A DNA stretch of 64,000 nucleotides from Lottia gigantea (GCF_000327385.1 NW_008708645.1:2688900-2752899), one strand, 5' to 3'; counted from the stretch's first letter, positions 21,464 through 35,192 are shown. Numbers and translations: made by a program. The notes: a model not told the origin generated them from the letters alone.

Positions 21464-24400
21464 GGGGGTAGAGGGTGAGGGAAAGCGGTCGAAAACCATT
21501 CTCACCGAATGCGTTTTATCTTTGTGTACAGTGGAAACAGGCTATTTCTAATGAAAAGCGTTGTTACAAACTAGACTCAATAACTGTGTTCTGAAGTTGA
21601 CGAGTTACGCCCCTTTAGTTAATCTTTGTTCAATAAGTCAGTGTTTGGTGTTTTGTTGTGAAAAGTTTGGGAAGTGATGACAGTTTTTGCTATGTAAAAC
21701 CCTTAACAAACAAGAAGAATTTGCAAAAGAACATCATTTCATATGTTTCAACATAGTTTTAGCTTCATTTTGCCATATGAGTTGCATATTGACACACTGT
21801 CGGTAAGTCCATTTTTGAGCCCAACCGATTAAGTTATGTGAATTAAAGTAACAGTCTCAAAATGGTAGGCCTGGTGGTGGTGGTTAGGCCTATAGACAGA
21901 ATTTGTGTTGATAGAATTGCTACAGTAACCACAAAAACGTTTGATTTTTTTCGGAGGGCAATTCATCAGTGTAAATTTCAAGACGCCGCGGTTGGAATTT
22001 GTAGAAGAGTTGTTAATTAGGCTCGATGTAGGCTATTTAAAGTTCGTCACTTTTCATTGTAACTCTAAAGATATCTAGTCATTGTAAGGATAACTGATTT
22101 TTTAAAGCTCATGATTCATTTCATACAAATAATTCTCCTATAAAGTTTTTTCGACAACCAAAGTAGCCTACGAAGGATGTAGGCCTATTAGTTTATTTTA
22201 TTATGGTCTGGAAACAACCAGTTATCTCCCTTTGACCTACTTCCATCATATGCACGCGCCGTCTGTGCTTCGTAAAGAAAATGAATAGGCTAAATGACGA
22301 AAGAAAAACGAGCGATTAAGGTCCATAATGTTGAATAATCCTAACAAATTAAACGTGTTCAAGTTGTGTGTCTGATGAAACATTCGTACACGATAGTTGT
22401 TTACCTAATTATCGTGTTCTTGCTGAGCGGTGTCGAGGGGAGTTTGTTCGCATGAATTTGGTCCTTGCATGTGTACTAGCCATATTCCATTCGCGTTAAC
22501 GCCCAACTGTAAATACTCCGGTGCTATACAATTTTGATTTTAGTATCTTTAAAATTTGACAGTTTTGAATCAATGGAAATATTATTTGATAACTATATTG
22601 TTTTATTTAACTCATTAATTGATATAGAAATATTAAAACAGAACATAAAAAATGCGATCTTCAGACAACTGACCTATTTCGGCCTGCATCCCTACTAGAC
22701 TCCAAATTTTTTTCATTATTTATTTATTGATTAATATATGATTCTTTTTTTTAGTTTTTCAACGAGTGGTTATTTTGTGAAGTTTATAATGTTTTGTAAG
22801 ATGGTCGCAAGTGTAACAGTCTCTCGTAGACCTTATTTGTCAATGAAAAGCTGCAAGATGAAATGGTGTTTTCGGGTAAGTTTCCTTAATTTTTGTTAAG
22901 ATCTGATAATAGATCAAAATGAATACCACTTCTTAAATATGAAAAAAATGTAACAAATTAACGACAGAAAACGAATTGGTTTAAGAGTAAGGATACAGTT
23001 AAAATATTTGAACACACTCGGGTCCGATTCAAAACATAAAAAACATCAATGATACACCAATCAACGAAATTTCAGTACATGCGAGTGCTGCGCTATATTT
23101 TTTATAAAACCTTGAACATGTCACGTGAATATATCTAGCCGTCAGCAACCAGAAAGGTTACCAATAAAGTTAACTTGCACGCAAAAGGAAGGTAATTTAC
23201 AAGGAGAGATTCGCTATTTTGAAGGGTTGATTTGAGTGTTGAATATATCTAAATAGTCTTTAGAGGTACTAGAGAAATCGCAAAACTCGTCGTATCATGT
23301 TAACATTCAAAAGCGGATAATTCTGGACACACATGGATTTGAAGGTGTGCGTTTTGTTATATCTTTAAATGTTCTGGATATTTTACAAAACAATTAGTAC
23401 AGTTTAGGGTAATTTTAGCCACTTTCAGATGTCCTACACCTTATGATACAACCCATTAAATCTTTTAACAACCATATGCTCAAGTGGGCGTTTGTCTTTA
23501 GTGTTCACTATCTTCACATTATGTTTTCGCCCTCTTCTGATCCAAAATTTCTGGTCAAACATGCCTTTACAATGTTTTTACGTTGGGTTCTAGTTCAGAT
23601 CAATACTGATCTTTGAGGTTGATTCCATATATTTGACATTTGTCATAAGAGATTTTGATAATGTGTATCTGACATCTTCCTCAACTTTCAATAAACCACA
23701 TATAAAATTAGTGGTAGTAACTTGTCGTGGTATATTGATAAGTCGTCTCCATTACAACTTAAGTCATATTTATCTCTAAGAATAGATTAATTACTGCAGG
23801 TCTAACTGATGTTCTCAAATCATTTCAAACAGACGTCGTCGCTGAATAAAAATCAATCCGGTAAAAACTTAACAACTCATTAGATTGCTTTTTCTGGTGT
23901 GGGTGCAATATGTTCGAGTCTACCAACATCAATAAGGATTAGAATGTTTAATTATAAATTTATCTAAGAAAGACAATGAGTTCGAGACAATCTAGATTGA
24001 GCTTTGTCAGCCACCGTCATGTTTCAAGAGGTTGGCAAACAACTCGGCGAACACCAATTGATTGTTCTTTAACGGATCTTGGCCAAACTTAGCTTTCATT
24101 TCCGATTTCTGGAGTCTAAAGGAGATAATTATTGGAATATCAAGATTTTTTCTACAAATTATAAAAAATAATTTAATTCATTAGATAACTGTTAACAAAT
24201 TTTTCTATTTTTAGTATCATTATCGCTGTCCGCGTAGGTCCGAGACAGACCCACTTGACAAGCCTTATTGCAAAGACCACACATGCAGTATAACCTGCAA
24301 TAGGCGTATATGTAAACGCATTTCCCGAAATATTGTTTATATGTCACGGGACGCCTGGAAACCCAATGAAGCCGAATCGGAGATCGAAAGTAAGAGAAAA

Positions 24401-25136
24401 TGAGTATGGGGGCGTAATGGTGCAAAAATTTAATATTTTTGTTTAAAATACATCTCCCACAGCTTCTGACGGCCAACATGAGCACATCGACATTGCTTAT
24501 GTGACTTGTACTTCGTAGTATACATTTTCATCAAATCTTTTTGTTTATGTCTGGTGCTTATTATAGCCTACAGATTCGATAGCAACTCGTATCTAGCCAG
24601 AACAATGGTACAGTCAGAGTCTATTACCAAGTTCTTCCAACAAGTTGTTGATATCAGATTAAGATAAAGATTATTGAAATTAGTATTCTTAGGATCTTTA
24701 CTCTAGAACAGTCTTGTACTGGTAGTATTTAGTTATATATATGACAATGGTTGGTTGGTTAACTTGAGTACTCACTGCTCACAAACCAAGTTTGCGAAGG
24801 TTGATTCGCAAAGTTAGACTACAGAATCATTGTCACTTACCAAGAAAGAACGCCTTCACCGCCATAAATACTATAGTGGAGAAAGGTCAAGTGGAAATGG
24901 ATATGAGCTTCCCAAGAGCTTTTAGAAGCAGGAAAAAGACTTTATCGCAACTGCAACGGAAGCGTCAAAACTAGCCATCCTGAAAAAAGTAGATCTGAAA
25001 TAGAAAATGTCGAACGTACCCAATCTAATTTTAATTATTATAATTTCGTACCTTTTTCGTCTTCTGATATTGTTAGTTTCCATTGCAATCTAAAAAAATA
25101 TTCTACTAAGGTCTGTACCAAAGGTAGTATTTCTAG
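21464..25136. other. No gene recognised apart from a MITE remnant
   Basis: AT-rich sequence with short open frames. The stretch around 24215-24370 reads in one plus-strand frame with many Cys and Arg, but it has no family I recognise and no clear splice sites. A family A remnant lies at 23205-23350. Confidence 0.4.
23205..23350 (-). mobile_element. MITE-like family A, internally deleted copy
   Basis: It has the GGGTTGATTTGAGTGTTGAA end block and AGTCTTTAGAGGTACT, then jumps directly to AACATTCAAAAGCGGATAAT and TTCTGGACACACATGG. The middle of the family consensus is absent. Confidence 0.55.
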
Positions 25137-25292
25137 CCAATCAAAGCGTGTCATGTAAACCCTGTTTATATTGATAAAAAAAGGGATTGTGTGATATCGA
25201 AACCTAAAGTAGAGAAATATGACAGCCTCTACGAGCCTCGCTATCCCACAATTCCTTATTTTATTAACGGTTTTGTGACACGCTTTGATTGG
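25137..25292. mobile_element. Short inverted-repeat element family E, copy 2
   Basis: Perfect 17-bp terminal inverted repeats: CCAATCAAAGCGTGTCA at 25137-25153 and its exact inverse at 25276-25292. A second inner inverted pair includes GGGATTGTGTGATA and CTATCCCACAATTCC. At 156 bp with no coding capacity it is a typical MITE-like element. Confidence 0.72.
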
Positions 25293-25984
25293 TTAAAAAT
25301 AACATATCGGGACGGGCCTTTGGGAGAAAACTATTTAGATTACAAATCAAAAACTTTAATGTGGTGAAATGAAGTTCATAAGTCCGTGAAAAATTTCTAC
25401 GAATTCGATCAAGACACCAGCCATCTAAGACTAATTTACAAAAATTGCGTGGGTCAAACGTAGGCTAGAATTTGTTTTGTTTTTTATGTGATTCAATCCT
25501 CCAGGGTAAAATTACTCCCGTGTTTGAGTTTTCGAACACCACGTAATTTCTTTGCAACAGTGTTCTTATGTCATGCATTTACCGTTACAATAAGTAAGAG
25601 CTAAAGGCTTCGATTTCTGGTGAAAAAATAATTTAAATGTTATGTTTTGAATGGAAGGTTTTAATTTAAGTTTCAATATGTCAGTATAAAGGTCAGTGAT
25701 TGTTGAATCACCAAGGGTATTTATCACTAAATTACACAATTTTTACGTTTCACAGGGTTAATTGAAAGCGATTCTGGAGAATGTCGCGAGTACCGGAGTT
25801 CAGCCGAGTATACAGAAGTCCACAAGCAAAATCATATAGGCATTAAACCTTTCTAAACGACAAAGTTTATATTGTGACTAGTACAACTAGAGTGCCAGTG
25901 CCCTTTAGTAGTCTGAAGTCGCAAATACGGTACGAATCGATATAGTAGAAAGTAGAAGATACAGGTCACAGTAATACGGGCACA

Positions 25985-26770
25985 GGGTATTATGGTCACA
26001 GTAATAATCGTACAAGGCAATTCGGTCATAGTAATAAGAGAACAAGGTAATTCGGTCATAGTGATAAGGGAACAAGGTAATTCGGTCACAGTAAAAAAGG
26101 AACAAGGTAATTCGGTCACAGTAAAAAGGGAACAAGGTAATTCGGTCATAGTGATAAGGGAACAAGGTAATTCGGTCACAGTAAAAAGGGAACAAGGTAA
26201 TTCGGTCACAGTAATAAGGGAACAAGGTAATTCGGTCACAGTAAAAAGGGAACAAGGTAATTCGGTCATAGTGATAAGGGAACAAGGTAATTCGGTCACA
26301 GTAAAAAGGGAACAAGTTAATTCGGTCACAGTTATAAGGGAACAAGGTAATTCGGTCACAGTAAAAAGGGAACAAGGTAATTCGGTCATAGTGATAAGGG
26401 AACAAGGTAATTCGGTCACAGTAAAAAGGGAACAAGGTAATTCGGTCACAGTAATAAGGGAACAAGGTAATTCGGTCACAGTAAAAAGGGAACAAGGTAA
26501 TTCGGTCATAGTGATAAGGGAACAAGGTAATTCGGTCACATTAATGTGGGAACAATGTCCAGACACTGAGCCGTCAGAGAAATACGGGCACAAGGTATTA
26601 TGGTCACAGTAATACGGCACAAGGTATTATGGTCACAGTAATACGGGCACAAGGTATTATGGTCAGAGTAATACGGGCACAAGGTATTATGGTTACAGTA
26701 ATACGGGCACAAGGTATTGGGGTCACAGTAATAAGGGAACAAGGTAATTGGTCACAGTCATACAGACACC
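25985..26770. repeat. 30-bp minisatellite with 120-bp higher-order unit
   Basis: The unit is GGTAATTCGGTCACAG followed by a variable TAAAAAGGGAACAA. From about 26111 to 26530 the variants cycle every four units (TAGTGATAAG, CAGTAAAAAG, CAGTAATAAG, CAGTAAAAAG), a 120-bp higher-order repeat of about 3.5 cycles. From 26585 a second version (GGTATTATGGTCACAG with AATACGGGCACAA) takes over. Long frames occur on both strands only because 30 is a multiple of three. Confidence 0.88.
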
Positions 26771-28349
26771 GTGACAATAATACCTTGAGCCCGTATTACT
26801 GTGACATCCAGATATGTCGGGCAAAATAAAGTTTCTATGTTACACTTGCATCACTATAGGGTTGTCGAAGTAAACATCAGCGTAGAAAGTAACATAGTAA
26901 ATCCTATACAGGTAGTAGGCAATGATAAGGCATTATAGTTGAAAAATAAGTTACTATTGCGAAAGTTCACCTAATCTGTTTCATAGAAAAGGGGATCATT
27001 TTGATGAAAGAGATTAAAATAATATTTATCATGGTGGCACACATTATTCTTGTTTCTAATATTGAGCTAATAGTAAGACCCATTTATTCTCCCTCATTTT
27101 AACAAGGTATTAAAGTTAATCTAGAAACTGGTTATACACATTTATTTTTTGCCGTACAATTGGCTTACTGAAGAACATTGATAGCTTTGTTATTGAGTGT
27201 AATATGCTTTATCAATGTTATTGCGGATGTAAAGGTCTAGCCGAGTATAAGTACTTGAAATAAGCTCATCAACATGCATCTTACTGCCAACAAATCTGGC
27301 GGTTATTAGCCACAACCATTCTCGTCTATTTCATTTGAGCCCATCCGGTTATTGTTTTGGATCTTTACCAGTGCTTCTCAGCAGGGAAGGAATGATCTCT
27401 CTGAGGTTGAGAAGCGTTCGACAAATGATGGCCGTTAGTTCTTATCTCGGTCAACCCCTGAAAGTCGGTTGACCTTAAACAAGTCATCCTTCCTCATCAT
27501 TCAAATCGACCCAGTCGTGAATGGGTATATGGACAATCCGGGGAAAGATTAATGTCAAGAGGGTTGTCCAAGGACCAGCTCGTACATAGGATCCTCGTGT
27601 CAGCTTTGTTTAAAAAGGTGTATGTTGTTTCATCCTTTCTTACATATCACTATAGTACAAATGGATGCAATCATATTTTCATTTGCCATTTGTGTATATT
27701 CAAAACTTAATCAGTGTGTCCAGAAAAAAAAAATTCGCGAACAAGTTCGGTCTTGTTACCATAATTGTAACAAAGTGACCCACACAATTGTTATATCATC
27801 GCTCGATTAGATAACTAAACTTGGTCATAGTTTTGCTACATTTGACAAGTGTTTTCATCTGTTCTAGTTCATCGGTCTTTGTAAAATTAAAAAAATGCGG
27901 AGAACACACAAAAACAAACATACTATATTTTTGGTGAAGAAATGGTACCACATGTTTAAAAAAAAAGTTATTTCTCTCATGTTATTATTGCATTGAAATT
28001 TCTGGATCAGCGGCCTTCAACTTCCAAAGGGAAGTATGCACAAAATAACAAGAATTGTGCAATTCTGTCTCCTTTTGTACATAGATATATCAAATATTTT
28101 TAAATCGTTCTTGGGTTTTCTAATAAGATTAATAGAGGTAGTTATCATAAGAACTTCAATCTCTTATATTTTTATAAACCACTTAATATCAAGTTTTTTT
28201 ACTGTAGCATTTTGTTTTAAATCCTCTGGTAGACTATGAAATAAATATTTAAAAAAATTCTATATGCGCATTTACAATTGAAATCGCAAGAGCAAAACTA
28301 TTTACCTAGGCGTTACTCTGATTCGAAAAATAGAATACTATCAGACCGG
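26771..28349. other. No gene recognised; possible SINE-like motif at 27440-27600
   Basis: AT-rich sequence. The block TCGTGAATGGGTATATGGAC with AATCCGGGG near 27510-27545 has a weaker relative at about 46450-46515 (GTTAATGGGTATGG, ATAATCCGGG), so it is probably a dispersed element. Limits and type are not resolved. Confidence 0.35.
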
Positions 28350-28605
28350 AGGTCACATAATTATTTTAAAATTACTTGAAACTAGGAATTTTACTCACTA
28401 TTCCTATATATCACAGAGTATCTTAAAATGACGAGTTGTCATTTTAACATTCAAACGCGGATAATTCTGGACACACAAGTCTCAAATTTCGACGGTGAGA
28501 TGTGAACACTATTACTGATTAGCTCAGCTAAAAAATTCCAATTTCTGAGACCAAAGTATGGTTGATCAAAAAAATCGCCTACTTGTTCCTTTAATAAGCA
28601 CGTAT
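28350..28605 (-). mobile_element. MITE-like family A copy
   Basis: Reverse-strand family blocks are present: TCACAGAGTATCTTAAAATG, AACATTCAAACGCGGATAAT, TCTGGACACAC, CTCAAATTTCGACGGTGAG, GATTAGCTCAGCTAAAAAAT and TTGTTCCTTTAA at the end. The other end is worn. Confidence 0.65.
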
Positions 28606-31159
28606 TTTGAGTCGTTACCGTAGTGATCTCGGACGTTTGACAATGCCATATTTGCAAGAAGAGAGAAAGTCATGGCGAAAGTATCCCTGCTGATCGTAAT
28701 ATTAAAATCCAAGTTCTAGGCAGCTGATTGGGATAATGGTGACGGGCATCGCCCTGCACTGTCTAGTGAGAGAAATTTCGGCATCGGCACAAGACTATTC
28801 TTCTTTTAAACTGTCGGTGCATCTTTTACGTACCCAACGCGTCCAGGGCTACACTATTTCCAATTTTTCCTGTCAGCCATTCTCGCATTACCGACAGGTT
28901 GTAACTGAGTCAGAAAATACTGAGGTATATTAATAATGAATACTTTATTTGATAGGAAAACCAGTTTGCCAGAGTCAAATCTTCCCTGGTATCTTCTTAA
29001 ACTACACATACAATACACACATACAAAAATTGAAAATATACACAAGAAAGTTATAAACTACATACAAAATTGATAAAATGTGACCTCGCACATCAAACCA
29101 TGTATCAAGTAGCATTTGGTGTATGTTATTAGTATATTTGGATTCCTGGCATCATCAGTTACATTCTCAATAGCTTTCTCCATTCAGAAGATATAGTCAA
29201 TTTAATATCCAGATTTGAGTCCCCTTTAATACTTCACTGCCAGATCATTACTGGGCAGTGCAACTTAATACTTGATACGATGTGCGGGTCAGAAATATAC
29301 ACATACAAATATTAGACACTGCAAACATACAAAATCATGTTACATATACAATTATATACACAATATCACCTCCATATTGCTGGTCATCGAACCCCAAACC
29401 TTAAGGTTAGCGACCTTTTCTTGCAGATGACGTTATTTAAAAAACAATTATGTTTTCAATGGATCAGCAGTTTTTGTTATTTTGCTATTCCCCACATTTT
29501 ACTTCGAACTACATCTGTTTTGCAATGAAATAGAAAAATACTTAGGTTTTTAATCAAAACGAATTCGTGAAAAACAGAAAAAACTTCATCAAGGCGTGAT
29601 TGAAGAGAAATGATGTTGATTGATTGAAATATTATACAAGACAAATAAACATTTATACGAAGAGGACAACACTTTCAAACAAATTAAGCACGGAGAAATT
29701 GTATAAATAATTCTGATGTTCCAGATCGACCAATAAATCTATTATGGATCTATATGATTGTGTATTTAACGTAAGGAAAAGCCCAATTCTGGGTGATTAT
29801 GACCGATCTGACATGTTCGACACATCTATGTTCATCAGGAATACCAGATCTCTTTTTTACATATCAAATTTCTCGCATGATGTCATGAAACTATGCGGAA
29901 GTGGTTTAACCCTTGGACAGTGTATCCAATTGTAACTAAGTGAATGCGATCACGTGGTTGTATGTTACCTTGCCTTGCAATCAATCTTAGTAACATAGTT
30001 TTTCTTTATCTACTTTGAAGAACTCAATGTCTGTTTATTACAAATACGCCAACATAATAAAGTAGACGTATATTTCTGTCTCTCTTGTCCATCCATTGCT
30101 CTTTACGTCCATAATTGGTTTGAATCTGAGCATCATTGAACTGTTACTGCGCTTGATATACTGAAAATTATTGTCTACTTGGTTGGACGTATATTGCTTG
30201 GCAGCCGTATGTAGATTGTTATGGATATTGGCAATATTCATAGCACAGAATGCGGCGAAAACAGTCGAAGTTTTGACTAATCACGCTCATTTGTTGCCCT
30301 CAGTAATGCTGAAGCATATCAAAACAGAATTTGTCCCGATATTTCTCAATTTCTCACCCAATTTTTAATGTGTGTAAGAGAACTTTGTTTGTGATCAAGT
30401 ATACATGACCACAAGATGTACAGACACAGAAATACATATGCATATCAATTGACATGAACAAAAAAAAAATCACGTTACATGACATTACACATGTAGTTAT
30501 AACACAATAAAGACAGACTCTTACATCAGATGAATACTGCAATGATTAATCTTTTAGTGCATATATCAGTTCAAAGACATGAGTGACTATCAAAGTCTTT
30601 GGTGTTTCCACATGGGCTTTATTTGATTTTTTCACTAATTGTTTTATGCTTTGTATATTGAAAAATCATAAACGATCACATATATGGATGAATTTATGCT
30701 ACAATAGTTTTATTGTTTGTCTTCAAGGTGATTCTAGCTTTTATGTACCTTTTATGTCTCGCCTACTGCCTTCAGTTACACAAGCAATCTGTTTAGTCAA
30801 TTGTCAACCTGGATATAGAAAATAGAGATATCATACGAATTCGTGAATTAACGAAATGGGACATTGACACACATTGCCTGGACAGCTAACAGTCAGACAA
30901 ATTTTTATTCCAAATAGACAGGGGATCTTTTGCGTGCAAAACCGTAACGACAGGCCACTGTTTTTCAGAATACCAATTGATGGTTGGTCATGTAACAACT
31001 GTGAAGAATGTTTGGAAATTTGAAATGCAAAAGCTATATTCTTTAAAAAGCAAACATTCCCCAAAAGCCGTCTTCATAAGCAAAAACATATACCAAAAAG
31101 TAGGGCATAAAAGTATGGGCGTATATTGTGGTTGCCCCTGTCGGTCCGTCCGTTCACAT
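28606..31159. other. No gene recognised
   Basis: Short open frames only, none with a motif or splice pattern that I can defend. A GGGCGTATATTGTGG block near 31118 leads directly into the next tandem array. Confidence 0.4.
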
Positions 31160-31855
31160 TTACCTCGTGCTCACTCTACAGGCTTCAATTCTCTATAGAT
31201 CCTTTTGTATGTGTGTTAATATCATTATGAAGATGTGCACTATTGAATTTGGTGATGATCCAATGATTTTCTTCAGAGATATCGCATAAAACTCTGATAT
31301 CGCGTTCGTTTTTTTCACTTATTTTGCTCGTGCCCACCCTAAAGACTACAATTCTCCAAGGATTCTTTTGATTGTTTGTATTTGTGTCAATATCGATGTG
31401 CACTATTGAATTTGGTGATGATCCGATGATTTTCTTGAGAGATATCGCATAAAACTCTGATATCGCGTTCGTTTTTTTCACTTATTTTGCTCGTGCCCAC
31501 CCTAAAGACTACAATTCTCCAAGGATTCTTTTGATTGTTTGTATTTGTGTCAATATCGATGTGCACTATTGAATTTGGTGATGATCCGATGATTTTCTTG
31601 AGAGATATCGCATAAAATTCTGATATCACGTTCGTTTTTTTTCTTACTTTTTTAACTCGTTCTCACTCTACAGGCTACAATTCTTTATGGATTCTTTTGA
31701 TCTTCAGTATGTGTGTCGATATCATCATGAAGATGTGCATTATTGAATTTGGTGAGGATCCGATGATTTTCTTGAGAGATATCGCATAAAACTCTGATAT
31801 CACGTTTTTTCACTTTTTTGGCTCGTGCTCACTCTACAGGTTACGATATAGAGTT
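31160..31855. repeat. Tandem repeat, unit about 163 bp, four to five copies
   Basis: Each unit has TTTTGCTCGTGCCCACCCTA or CTCGTGCTCACTCTACAGG, then GTGCACTATTGAATTTGGTG and GAGATATCGCATAAAACTCT. The two central copies (ATTTTGC at 31321 and 31484) are 163 bp apart and almost identical. The outer ones are diverged. Confidence 0.8.
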
Positions 31856-33184
31856 TGTTTTACAGTTCACATTTAGCTCTTTATCAATCTGCTGGTGGGC
31901 GTATTCGCTTATGTTTCATTTCATTAATAAAAAAGGAATCAGAAAATACAATTACAACTTTTTAAAAAGTCAAAAAAGTTAATTGTTAATAGATGTAAAC
32001 AAGACGCGTAATATTTTTTAAATAGGGGCCAGGTACCAGAAGAAACCGTCAGCGTGCCATGCACAAGTCTGTACATCAACTCAGCACGACGTAATAAATG
32101 GCTTTTTCTCGAGTTTTATTTGCCAGGCGATAAAAATGAGAATAGTGGGGAAGTAGAAAATGAGAGGTTTTCCTATCAATCACATTACATTCATAATTAG
32201 ACTTAAATCTATAATCTTGTCTCATGTTCCACACGTCACTCAAAGACTTGAGACATTCATCAGATATTAATTGAAGAACCTATCCACGCCTAGCTCACTT
32301 CAAATGTTACATATGAAAGAGACGGTTAGAGTGAGGCAACATCAAATTAAAGAAGCTCTACCTATCTGAGATCGATACCAAGATTTACGGTCGTTTTTAT
32401 TTTTGTCATCTTTTTTGATTTGAGGAACAAGTGACTTTTGTAAAGGTAAGTGGATTTGTTTTTATTATTTTGTATTTTTTTTAGATTTTTTTAACTGTAT
32501 TCTTCAATTCTGTATAATTGTTACCAAATGGTTGGCACGAATCAAAATGTCCCTAGAGTGCTAAAGTTTTAACTTGTCTTGCTTGCTTTTCATAGTCTTT
32601 TAATCGTTTACTTTTTTGCATTTGTAGTTTCCAAATTAACTGAAAACAGTAGTATATTGTAAACGAATTTATAGAAAGCTTTTACTAAAATCAGAAGTCA
32701 TTGTAAACACGTGGTAAACATAACGAGAAATATGCTGTGCGTGCGTGCGTGCGGTTTCTTACAATTTTCGATAAAATTTCAATTTTGACACAAAGAACAC
32801 TTTAGAAGCATTCTAAACCCTGTTAAGTATTTCATTTTACTAATTTGTTGCAACGGGATATTACAAAATCAAAAGCACCTTCATTTAAGTATTTAAACAG
32901 TTATACTTTTGTCAAGTGCGAAAATGGCTTTAAGTAGAAAACAAGCAATGAATTACGATTCCACATTCAGAAAAACATTCACTTGATCACTTTTCTCTAG
33001 TATCCAATTAACTGAATTAGATTTTTCCAATTGGTTTCTGAAGCCAGGTACTGGCTAGTCAAATGTTGTGGCAGATTTACAATGGGACATGAATTTTGAT
33101 TTATAAGTACTTTGACTAAATTAAGGTCTTTGTGATATCATACCAATTGTTAGACCGGAGAGTATAAATAAAATAGAATAAAAC
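31856..33184. other. No gene recognised
   Basis: AT-rich sequence with a short GTGC microsatellite near 32739. Nothing else is supported. Confidence 0.4.
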
Positions 33185-33477
33185 GGAAGGTTGCATTTTG
33201 GAGGGTTGATTTGAGTCTTGAATATATGAAAAAAGTACATGAAATGTACGAAAATCGTATAATTCTTTATAAATACTAGGAAACTAGGAATTTTACTCAC
33301 TATTTCTTTTCTGTATATCACAGAGTATTTTAAATTGACGTGTCGTCATTTTAGCATTCAAACGCGGATATTTCTGGACACGTATGGATTTGAAGGCTCA
33401 AATTGATTGGCTTTGCCAAAAAAAAAATCCCGCTTCTGAGTCTAAAGTGTGATGTGATGTCCCTTTAAGAGTGAAAA
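33185..33477 (-). mobile_element. MITE-like family A copy
   Basis: It runs from a GCATTTTGGAGGGTTGATTT end through TCACAGAGTATTTTAAATTG, AGCATTCAAACGCGGATA and TTTCTGGACACG to GATGTCCCTTTAA. The right end keeps the family terminal motif. Confidence 0.68.
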
Positions 33478-34660
33478 ATGGGATTTCAGTTAATATGTTA
33501 ATATGCCTATCATATACCCTCATTATGTTTTAATAAGAACTCAACGCTTTGGTTGTACAGAGAAGTTGAAACCCTTTTACGTAATTTCTTAGATTCTTCT
33601 GTAAGATGGCATTTCAGAAAACCGGAAGTAGGTTGCGATTAGAGAAAAAAAATACAAAACGATCATGTACAGATGTTATTTGATTTGAACGATAACAAGC
33701 TGTTATTCAATTAGGTTGCTAAGTAGCTTAAGAAATCTGGAGGAAACCGAATGCATTTAATCATTCTACAGTAATTTATTGTTGTTTGATCTTGCAAATG
33801 CAAACGTGCTTTCTGCACACTCTGGGTAATATCGCCAATACTCTCAATGTGTTGATTTCATTTCAACCTTTCGCAATAGTTTGTTTGATTGCAGCAACCT
33901 TGAAACCAAATTTGTAAACTAAATAATTAGCAATTAGACATCCCATTCAGAATATTTCTGATACGATGTTTTTTCTTTTATTTGAAGGAGTAATTGCACA
34001 CTTAAAAAGCGCCAAGAGTCTTCAGGTTGGTCAAAATATTTCTCGTAAATTAAAAAGACTTATTCTGTCTTCTGATTTATATGTAAGGAGTTGTATGGTC
34101 AATTCAAGAGCAAATGATACTAATTGGATTTCCAGGTCTGATTCGGCCTTTTCTTAATAATGGTGTGAGATAGAAATATTCATTTGGCAGGTTTCTGTGA
34201 TAATTGACAATTTGAATCACAGGAGGGTTGTATACTTCAACGGAGATTTGGTTAGCATGTAGGTACAAATCTGTCTTTTCAACCGATTTCCCCTCCCATT
34301 GATGAAGGTTGACCTATGGGACGCACCTTGTCGTTCGGATATGGAAACCAAAGCTGATCCAGGGTGAGTTTTGTAGCTCCCTGTGATAATTGACAATTTG
34401 AATCACTGAAGGGTTGTATACTTCACCGGAGATGCAATTGGTCAGCATGTTTGTACAATCTGTCAGTCGCCTTTCAAGTAATGCAGATAGGATGGGTTGA
34501 CATATTTAAAATGTTTCTTGTTCGGATGGGGAATGCAAAGCTGTGCGTTTGCTGAAGGCCATTCGCAATCGATTGACCATTCTTGTTCTTCTGTTCTGGA
34601 ACAGAGCAACACAAAAGACCTTTCACCCCATTGGATTCATACCATTTGTAGCTTTAATAT

Positions 34661-35192
34661 CAGTAACTTTACCTTTGGACGATCCAATATATATCGGTAA
34701 CTTTACCTTTGGACGATCCAATATATATCGGTAACTTTACCTTTGGACGGTCCAATATATATCGGTAACTTTACCTTTGGACGGTCCAATATATATCGGT
34801 AACTTTACCTTTGGACGGTCCAATATATATCGTTAACTTTACCTTTGGACGGTCCAATATATATCGGTAACTTTACCTTTGGACGGTCCAATATATATCG
34901 GTAACTTTACCTTTGGACGGTCCAATATATATCGGTAACTTTACCTTTGGACGGTCCAATATATATCGGTAACTTTACCTTTGGACGGTCCAATATATAT
35001 CGGTAACTTTACCTTTGGACGGTCCAATATATATCGGTAACTTTACCTTTGGACGGTCCAATATATATCGGTAACTTTACCTTTGGACGGTCCAATATAT
35101 ATCGGTAACTTTACCTTTGGACGGTCCAATATATATCCGTAACTTTACCTTTGGACGGTCCAATAAATATCGGTAACTTTACCTTTGGACTT
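34661..35192. repeat. 34-bp minisatellite, about 15.5 copies
   Basis: The unit is GTAACTTTACCTTTGGACGG followed by TCCAATATATATCG. Copies start at 34663 and 34697 and continue almost identically to about 35190. The part TTGGACGGTCCAA is a palindrome around one base, and ATATATAT is self-complementary. The first copies carry GATCC in place of GGTCC. Confidence 0.9.

Noticed and set aside
24192-24485. Cys-rich frames on both strands
   Set aside because: Cys content is suggestive, but no spacing pattern of a known domain, signal peptide or splice border could be found.
25985-26770. CRISPR-like regular array
   Set aside because: Units are contiguous with no unique spacers, and the DNA is eukaryotic with spliced genes.
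25853-26829. Long repetitive frames on both strands over the 30-bp minisatellite
   Set aside because: They are open only because 30 is a multiple of three. There is no signal peptide, domain or splice context, and several frames are open at once.
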